64,000 bases of DNA from Comamonadaceae bacterium G21597-S1 (GTDB taxonomy: Bacteria; Pseudomonadota; Gammaproteobacteria; Burkholderiales; Burkholderiaceae_C): assembly GCA_027214345.1 (NCBI GenBank), contig JAPWHR010000004.1:70001-134000 (forward strand), written 5' to 3'. This document shows positions 58,707 to 64,000 of the stretch, piece after piece; the first letter of the stretch is position 1, and each line of letters starts with the position of its first letter. Below the pieces are notes generated by a model. That model saw only the letters and a list, made by a program, of their open reading frames with translations. It was not told the origin of the DNA and searched no databases. The position numbers and the translations under genes are program-made.

Positions 58707-59027
58707 GGGATCTTGACTTTCGATGGTGGTTGCCGGACCGCGCTCGGGCGGGTTGGCGATTGACGTTTGGCGGTTGGCGTGGCAGTCACGCGGCCGGGCC
58801 GTGGCCTGTCGCTCGCCAGCGGCCCCCATTGTGCGTGCGTTTCGCCACGACCCATTGTGAGCGGATCATGGCTCTCTCGGGGTGCGGGTAACCGCTATTC
58901 CCGCTGGAGCGCGCCAGTGGCCACCCTCGTCGCGCCGTCCGGGCCTGTCGAGGCGCATCGTCAGGCCGCGACGCGATGCATTGCTGCCGGCACCGGCAGC
59001 GGGTCGTTCGGCAGGCGGCGTCTCGCG
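58707..59027. other. Intergenic region without a supported gene
   Basis: About 320 bases between two leftward genes. It holds the promoter region of the dehydrogenase gene and the end region of the PEP-CTERM gene. I see no operator or terminator that stands out. Confidence 0.4.
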
Positions 59028-59738
59028 TCAGGGCCTCCGCGAGCGGCGCCGGCCGGCCACCATGCCGATCATGCCGATGCCCGCCAGCATCATCAGCACG
59101 GCGGAAGGCTCGGGCACCAGGGCGACGTTCTGCGCGGTGATCGCATACTGATTCCCGACCTCGGGATCTCCCGTATAGAAACGGAACGACATCCTGTTCT
59201 CGTTATTGCCGTCGATCCTGAACAGGTCGGGATTCGGCGCGGTCATGGGCAAGGTCACGTGCGCGGCCAGCCCGTCGGGATTCCCGTTCGGCAGGTTGTC
59301 GTACAGGCTGAAGTCGAAGAAATAGGCCTCGGGTTGCACCGGCGGCGCGACCAGGCTCGGGCCGTTGAAGGTGTCGACGTAGGCCGAGACCCTATCCTCG
59401 ACCCCGTTGGCGAAGACCAGGACCGAGTCGTTGGTCAGTGACATCGAGGAGTAGCCGGCGGGATCCCAGTTCCAGGTCGACGCACCGATCGAGACGGACA
59501 TCGCGGTCAGGAACCCGTCGAAAAAGGCGGTGCCGCCGAAAATGCCGGAAGGTGGGGTGGTTTCGTCGTACACGAAATCGACACGCATCGTCTGGCCCAT
59601 GAAACCCAGGCCGCTGTCCGCGTCGATGATGCCCTGGTAGCTGCCGCTGGCTGCGTGGGCAACTGGCAGGCCCAGCGACGAACCCAGCAGCGCGGCCACG
59701 ATGTGTCGGACAGCGATCCGGTTGGCATGATGGTTCAT
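59028..59738 (-). CDS. PEP-CTERM sorting-domain protein
   Basis: 236 residues from the ATG at 59738, with AGGAGA directly upstream. Signal peptide about 1-28 (A-A-L-L-G-S-S-L-G-L-P-V-A-H-A-A). The body is beta-rich and unannotatable, low in Cys, with many Asn/Asp and Gly. The C-terminus V-P-E-P-S-A-V-L-M-M-L-A-G-I-G-M-I-G-M-V followed by R-R-R-S is a canonical PEP-CTERM. It should be sorted by an exosortase encoded elsewhere. With the gene at 13719 this gives two such proteins in the window. Confidence 0.9.
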   Translation of the reverse strand: MNHHANRIAVRHIVAALLGSSLGLPVAHAASGSYQGIIDADSGLGFMGQTMRVDFVYDETTPPSGIFGGTAFFDGFLTAMSVSIGASTWNWDPAGYSSMSLTNDSVLVFANGVEDRVSAYVDTFNGPSLVAPPVQPEAYFFDFSLYDNLPNGNPDGLAAHVTLPMTAPNPDLFRIDGNNENRMSFRFYTGDPEVGNQYAITAQNVALVPEPSAVLMMLAGIGMIGMVAGRRRSRRP

Positions 59739-60165
59739 GGTCTCTCTCCTTGGTTGTCGGCTTGTGACTGCCGCCTTGACGCACACACCCGCTCCGATGC
59801 AAGCATCATTCGTTCCTCTCAGGCAAGCTCTTGTTTCCATGCGCATTTTTCAAACCGAAGCACCGTCACGGTCGAAGAATGCAAACAATCTCGACACCTG
59901 AGCACGAAGACAAGTGGCCTCCCATGTCATCGGGGTATCGGCTCTGTCAGAGCGCCGCGCCGATCGCTGGTGTCATCGTAATGAAAGCGGCGAACGCCGT
60001 CCAGCGCCACGCGACGGTCGGCCAATCGGCCGGACGCCGGGCCGCCGCATGCCAGCCCATGGCAGGCACGCGCCGATGGCGGGCAGCGTGGCGCACGCTC
60101 CGTTATAGTGGGCGCCGCCCCCGGCCGCCCCGGCCTTTCCGCCCCCCGACACGCACGCCCGCACC
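59739..60165. other. Intergenic region upstream of the aspartoacylase-like gene
   Basis: About 430 bases, no supported gene. A TATAGT at 60104-60109 could be the -10 of the gene at 60166; no convincing -35 is visible. Confidence 0.4.
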
Positions 60166-61149
60166 ATGCCCGACACCGTCTCCACCACCGCCCTGCGCCT
60201 GCATTGTTTCCGCGCCCTGGAACCCGGCCCCCGCCTGATCGTCACCGGTGCCGTACATGGCAACGAGGTCTGCGGCAGCCAGGCCATCGAACGCGTCGCG
60301 CGCGAGTTCGACAGCGGCGCACTGGTATTGCAACGTGGCAGCCTGACGCTGCTGCCGGTGACCAACCCGCTGGCCTATGAGCGCGGCCAGCGCAACGGCG
60401 ATCGCAACCTCAACCGCAACCTGTACCCGAGCGACGAGCCGCAGGACTACGAAGACCGCATCGCCAACCTGCTGTGCCCGCTGCTGGCGGAACACGACGT
60501 GCTGCTCGACCTGCACTCCTTCCACGCCCCGGGCGAGCCCTTCCTGATGCTGGGGCCGCAGGACAACACGGGTACGCTCGAGCCTTTTGCCCACGCGGCC
60601 CGCGAACAGGCGCTGGCGCTGCGGCTGGGCCCGCGACGCATCGTCGAAGGCTGGCTCGAGACCTATGCCGACGGCGTGCGCCGGCGCCTGGCGCGCACGC
60701 CCGCGCAGGACCGCGCCGGCCTGTTGTCGACCGATCCGCGTTACGGCGTGGGCACGACCGAATACATGCGCAGCCAGGGCGGTTATGCGTTGACGCTGGA
60801 ATGCGGGCAACACCAGGACCCGGCCGCGCCCGAAGTGGCCTGGCGCGCCATCCACCGCACGCTGGCCCATCTGCAGCTGATCGATGCCCCGGCGCCGGAG
60901 CCGGTGGCCCGACCCCAGCTGCTGCGGCTTGCCATGGTGGTCGACAAACACCACGCAGACGATCGTTTCGTCAAGACCTGGTCGAGTTACGACCCGGTCG
61001 CCCGTGGCGAGACCATCGGCATGCGCCACGACGGCACGCCGGTGCAGGCGCGGGACGACGGATTCATCGTGTTTCCGAATGCGGGCGCCTCGGCAGGCAA
61101 CGAGTGGTTCTATTTCGCCCAGCCTGGCAGCCGCGACCTGGGCGCCTGA
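60166..61149 (+). CDS. Succinylglutamate desuccinylase / aspartoacylase family protein
   Basis: 327 residues. Zinc ligands H31-x2-E34 in V-H-G-N-E-V-C-G and a distal His in D-L-H-S-F-H near 125; the substrate-binding D-R-N-L-N-R-N-L is present, and the catalytic Glu may be that of T-L-E-C-G-Q. This is the AstE/ASPA M14-like fold, a metal-dependent N-acyl amino acid or peptide hydrolase. Cytosolic. The gene is alone; it does not sit in an ast operon, so AstE itself is unlikely. Confidence 0.87.
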   Translation: MPDTVSTTALRLHCFRALEPGPRLIVTGAVHGNEVCGSQAIERVAREFDSGALVLQRGSLTLLPVTNPLAYERGQRNGDRNLNRNLYPSDEPQDYEDRIANLLCPLLAEHDVLLDLHSFHAPGEPFLMLGPQDNTGTLEPFAHAAREQALALRLGPRRIVEGWLETYADGVRRRLARTPAQDRAGLLSTDPRYGVGTTEYMRSQGGYALTLECGQHQDPAAPEVAWRAIHRTLAHLQLIDAPAPEPVARPQLLRLAMVVDKHHADDRFVKTWSSYDPVARGETIGMRHDGTPVQARDDGFIVFPNAGASAGNEWFYFAQPGSRDLGA

Positions 61150-61224
61150 GCCGGCCCCATGCCCCGGCCCGGATCGGGCAACCTCCGTACTGGGTAAAGC
61201 TTCGGTAAAAGACGGCAGCGGTGA

Positions 61225-61267
61225 TTGTTCGTTCGGCGGTGATCCGCTACATTACTAACCGATCAGT
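61225..61267 (+). promoter_or_regulatory. Promoter and operator of the TetR/RND operon
   Basis: TTGTTC (61225-61230), 17 bases, TACATT (61248-61253), followed at once by ACTAACCGATCAGT (61254-61267), a TetR-type imperfect palindrome (10 of 14 symmetric positions). It lies 20 bases before the tetR start, so the regulator probably controls its own operon. Confidence 0.6.
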
Positions 61268-61287
61268 CATTAACTTGCCCCACCGCC

Positions 61288-61962
61288 GTGCCCCAGCCAG
61301 ACCCCGGACCCACCGACCATCCCCGCCCGTCCCGACGCAAGGAAGCGCGGCCGGGCGAGTTGCTGGCCGCCGCACTCGACCTGTTCGTCGAAAAGGGGTA
61401 TGCGGCAACCCGGGTCGAGGAAGTCGCGCGCCGCGCGGGGGTGTCCAAAGGCACGTTGTTCCTGTATTTCGCCAGCAAGGAGGAACTGTTCAAGGCGGTG
61501 GTACGCGAGAACATCTCCGGCCGCTTCGGGCAGTGGAGCGACGAAGTCGACGCCTTCCCCGGCTCCTGCGCCGACCTGCTGCGCCATGCGATGCAGGTCT
61601 GGTGGGCACACGTCGGCGACACCAAGGCCTCGGGTATTTCCAAACTGATCATGAGCGAAGCCAGCAATTTTCCGGAACTTGCCGTCTTTTACACCCATGA
61701 AGTGATAGAACCCGGCAACCAGCTGATCCGCCGCATCCTGCAGCGCGGCGTGCAGCGCGGCGAGTTCCGGCCGCTGGACCTGCAATACGGCGTGCACACG
61801 GTGCTAGCGCCGATGCTGTACCTGCTGGTCTGGAAACATTCGCTGGCCGACTGCACGTCGAACGTGGCGCCGCTGGTACCGCAGGACTATCTGGCCGCGC
61901 AGATCGACACCTTGCTCAACGGCCTGCGCACCCCGTCGACAACCCCGGGCTCCCCATCATGA
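61288..61962 (+). CDS. TetR/AcrR family transcriptional regulator
   Basis: 224 residues (start codon GTG at 61288). HTH at about residues 21-68: L-L-A-A-A-L-D-L-F-V-E-K-G-Y-A-A-T-R-V-E-E-V-A-R-R-A-G-V-S-K-G-T-L-F split across two helices, with the family's L-F-L-Y-F-A-S-K-E-E-L-F-K. The ligand domain follows. ATGA overlap with the membrane fusion protein gene makes this the first gene of an RND efflux operon that it likely represses until a drug or aromatic compound binds. Confidence 0.92.
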   Translation: MPQPDPGPTDHPRPSRRKEARPGELLAAALDLFVEKGYAATRVEEVARRAGVSKGTLFLYFASKEELFKAVVRENISGRFGQWSDEVDAFPGSCADLLRHAMQVWWAHVGDTKASGISKLIMSEASNFPELAVFYTHEVIEPGNQLIRRILQRGVQRGEFRPLDLQYGVHTVLAPMLYLLVWKHSLADCTSNVAPLVPQDYLAAQIDTLLNGLRTPSTTPGSPS

Positions 61963-63101
61963 CATCACGCACCCGGTCACGCCTGTGGAAGTGGCTGCTC
62001 ACCTTGCTGGTGATCGGCGCTCTGGCGGTCGGCGCCAGCCGCATCGTCGGCCAGCGCAAGGCGCAGCAACAACAGGCCGAACAAGCGGCGGCACGTGTCG
62101 AATCGGTGATCGAACTCGTGCCGGCCGACCTGGCCCAGGTACAGGAACGTGAACTGAGCCAGCGCCTGGCCGTGTCGGGCACACTCAAGGCGACACGCTC
62201 GGCCATCATCAAGGCCCGCGTGGCCGGCGAACTGCAGGACCTGAACCTGCGCGAAGGCGACATGGTCCAGGCCGGCCAGGTGGTGGCGCGGGTCGATGCC
62301 ACCGACACCGAGGCCCGGCTACGCCAGGCCCGCCAGCAGGCCGAAGCCGCCAAATCCCAGGTCGAGATCGCGCAGCGCAGCTACGACAACAACCGCACGC
62401 TGGTCGAAAAAGGCTTCATCTCCAAGTTCGCACTCGACTCCGCCAGTGCCAGCCTGGCCACCGCCCAGGCGAACTACCAGGCGGCGGTCGCCGGCATCGA
62501 CGTGATCTCCAAGCAGGTCCAGGACACCGTGCTGCGCGCGCCGATCACCGGCCAGGTCGCACAACGCCTGGCACAGAACGGCGAGCGCATCGGCGTCGAC
62601 GGCCGGGTGCTGGAACTGGTCGACATCCGCCAGCTCGAACTCGAGGCCAGCCTGGCCGCGGCCGACTCGCCGCTGCTGCGGCTGGGCCAGGTCGCCGAGC
62701 TGCAGATCGAAGGCAGCGACGCGCCGGTGCGCGCCACCGTGGTGCGCATCAACCCCACGGTCATGGCTGGCAGCCGCTCGGTGCTGGCCTACCTGGCACT
62801 GGCGCCCACGCAAGGCCTGCGCCAGGGCCTGTTCGCCCAGGGCTCGCTGGTCGTGGGCAGCCGCAGCAGCCTGGCGCTGCCAGTCAGCGCCGTGCGCAAC
62901 GACCGGCCGCGTCCCTACGTACAAATCGTGCGCGACAACAAGGTCGTGCACCAGAACGTGGACCTGGGCGCGCAGGGGCAGTTCGACGGGCAGTGGATGG
63001 TCGCGGTCGATGGCTTGGCGGCCGGCACGACGGTGATCGCCGGCTCGGTCGGGCGGCTGCGCGAGGGCACGGCGGTCAAGCTCGCCGCAAGCCCGCTGTA
63101 G
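61959..63101 (+). CDS. RND efflux membrane fusion (periplasmic adaptor) protein
   Basis: 380 residues from the ATG at 61959 overlapping the tetR stop. N-terminal membrane anchor (about 9-30). Lipoyl and hairpin domains follow: V-S-G-T-L-K-A-T-R-S, then V-A-G-E-L-Q-D-L-N-L-R-E-G-D, a helical hairpin around 100-170, and R-A-P-I-T-G-Q-V. It bridges the inner-membrane pump and an outer-membrane channel. The RND pump gene starts 18 bases later. Confidence 0.93.
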   Translation: MTSRTRSRLWKWLLTLLVIGALAVGASRIVGQRKAQQQQAEQAAARVESVIELVPADLAQVQERELSQRLAVSGTLKATRSAIIKARVAGELQDLNLREGDMVQAGQVVARVDATDTEARLRQARQQAEAAKSQVEIAQRSYDNNRTLVEKGFISKFALDSASASLATAQANYQAAVAGIDVISKQVQDTVLRAPITGQVAQRLAQNGERIGVDGRVLELVDIRQLELEASLAAADSPLLRLGQVAELQIEGSDAPVRATVVRINPTVMAGSRSVLAYLALAPTQGLRQGLFAQGSLVVGSRSSLALPVSAVRNDRPRPYVQIVRDNKVVHQNVDLGAQGQFDGQWMVAVDGLAAGTTVIAGSVGRLREGTAVKLAASPL

Positions 63102-63119
63102 GCGCGCCGGTACCCGCCC

Positions 63120-64000
63120 ATGTGGTTCACCCGCGTCAGCCTGCAGAACCCGGTCTTCGCGACCATGGTCATGCTGGCCCTGGTCGTGCTGGGGCTGTTT
63201 TCCTACCAGCGGCTGCAGATCGACCAGTTTCCCAACATCGATTTTCCGGTGGTCGTGGTCATCACCGAATACCCGGGCGCGGCGCCCGAGATCGTCGAGA
63301 GCGAGGTCACCAAGAAGGTCGAGGAAGGTGTCAATGCGATCGCCGGCATCAATGCGCTGACCTCGCGCAGCTACGAAGGCCAGTCGGTGGTCATCATCGA
63401 GTTCGGCCTGCACATCGACGGGCGCAAGGCCGCCGACGACGTGCGCGAGAAGATCTCCGCCGTCAAGCCGCTGTTGCGCACCGAGGTCAAGGAGCCGCGG
63501 GTGCTGCGCTTCGATCCGGCCGCGCGCGCGGTCTGGTCAGTGGCGGTGTTGCCCGACAGCCGCGCCGCCGGGGGCTCGGCGCCGACCCGTGCCATGAGCG
63601 CGGTCGAGCTGACCAACTGGGCCGAGCAGACGCTCAAGAAGCGCCTGGAGAATGTGCGCGGCGTGGGTTCGGTCACCGTCGTGGGCGGCACCAAGCGCGA
63701 GATCAATCTGTTCCTGGACCCGCGCGCGCTCGAGGCTTATGGGCTGACGCCGGACCAGGTGGTGGCCGCCGTGCGCAGCGAAAACCAGGATCTGCCGATG
63801 GGTGCGATCCGTTCACGCGAACAGGAACGCGTGGTCCAGATCGATGCACGCATCGAGCGTCCGCAGGACTTCGGCCGCATCATCGTCGCGCGCCGCAACG
63901 GGGCCCCGGTGCGGCTCGAGCAACTGGCCCAGGTGGTCGACGGCGCGCAGGAGATCGACTCGCTGGCGCTGTACAACGGCGAACGCACGCTGCTGCTGAC
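63120..64000 (+). CDS. RND-family efflux pump inner-membrane subunit (N-terminal part)
   Basis: The first 293 residues of an RND transporter (full length about 1030) before the window ends. The start is M-W-F-T-R-V-S-L-Q-N-P-V-F-A-T-M-V-M-L, with first helix at about 12-30 and the first periplasmic (porter) segment carrying Q-F-P-N-I-D-F-P and Y-P-G-A-A-P-E-I-V-E. Resembles multidrug (HAE1) pumps of the AcrB group. It works with the adaptor encoded upstream and an outer-membrane factor encoded beyond the window. Confidence 0.93.
   Translation, partial: MWFTRVSLQNPVFATMVMLALVVLGLFSYQRLQIDQFPNIDFPVVVVITEYPGAAPEIVESEVTKKVEEGVNAIAGINALTSRSYEGQSVVIIEFGLHIDGRKAADDVREKISAVKPLLRTEVKEPRVLRFDPAARAVWSVAVLPDSRAAGGSAPTRAMSAVELTNWAEQTLKKRLENVRGVGSVTVVGGTKREINLFLDPRALEAYGLTPDQVVAAVRSENQDLPMGAIRSREQERVVQIDARIERPQDFGRIIVARRNGAPVRLEQLAQVVDGAQEIDSLALYNGERTLLL

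Noticed and set aside
60166-61149. True AstE of the arginine succinyltransferase pathway
   Set aside because: No other ast genes nearby; the family is broad, so only the family name is given.

Overview
The window looks like chromosomal DNA of a high-GC (visually about 65-70%) betaproteobacterium, most likely Burkholderiales. The signs are two tctC-type (Bug) periplasmic receptors next to catabolic genes, an edd-eda pair, vanAB, two PEP-CTERM proteins, many LysR/MarR/GntR regulators, and strong G/C at third codon positions. I see no rRNA, tRNA, CRISPR array, phage or intact insertion sequence. This assignment is an inference from gene content; no database search was possible.

Layout. 1-2.2 kb: two secreted c-type cytochrome genes with an ATGA junction, and a helical protein. 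2.3-6.2 kb: MarR-MFS operon divergent from a thioesterase across a perfect 20-bp palindrome, then gloA and an EamA transporter. 6.3-9.9 kb: LysR divergent from a Bug receptor, a Rieske oxygenase and a solo ferredoxin (aromatic catabolism). 9.9-13.4 kb: a PhoPQ-like envelope operon whose promoter shares a tandem GTTCA box with the next gene. 13.7-17.6 kb: PEP-CTERM protein, a regulator/beta-propeller/SRPBCC operon, and a small secreted HExxH protein. 17.7-25.7 kb: LysR divergent from a non-pyrrolysine MttB homologue, two TMADH-type flavoproteins and an ornithine-cyclodeaminase homologue, a methylated-amine catabolic island. 25.7-29.5 kb: hydrolase, MarR and vanAB. 29.6-37.9 kb: GntR, a DUF3604/PHP-like protein, a Bug receptor, a gamma-butyrobetaine-hydroxylase-like dioxygenase, a TSUP exporter, and LysR divergent from a TauD dioxygenase. 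37.9-40.4 kb: edd-eda behind a HexR-like palindrome. 40.6-44.8 kb: chaC, pdxH, AEC transporter, AraC and EamA. 44.8-47.5 kb: a lower-quality stretch with a heptamer array, a hairpin, a secreted M14 peptidase and a decayed pRiA4b ORF-3-like gene. 47.5-55.9 kb: the most unusual locus, described below. 56-64 kb: an anchored coiled-coil protein, a quinone-reductase-like dehydrogenase, a PEP-CTERM protein, an aspartoacylase-like enzyme and a TetR-RND efflux operon cut by the window end.

How genes work together. The central inference is an amide-sensing and amide-use locus at 47.5-55.9 kb. One polypeptide joins an NCS1 (nucleobase/allantoin-type) permease, a cysteine-rich zinc-ribbon-like linker and a histidine kinase. 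It overlaps a response regulator that carries a degenerate EAL domain. These converge on formamidase (fmdA), an AmiS/UreI-type channel and two FmdB-like zinc ribbons, with a LuxR-type regulator upstream. A second theme is N-demethylation (MttB, DgcA/StcD-like, TMADH-like, cyclodeaminase). A third is O-demethylation and ring-oxygenase chemistry (vanAB and the phthalate-type oxygenase), where the ferredoxin at 9.6 kb and the VanB ferredoxin domain are close relatives.
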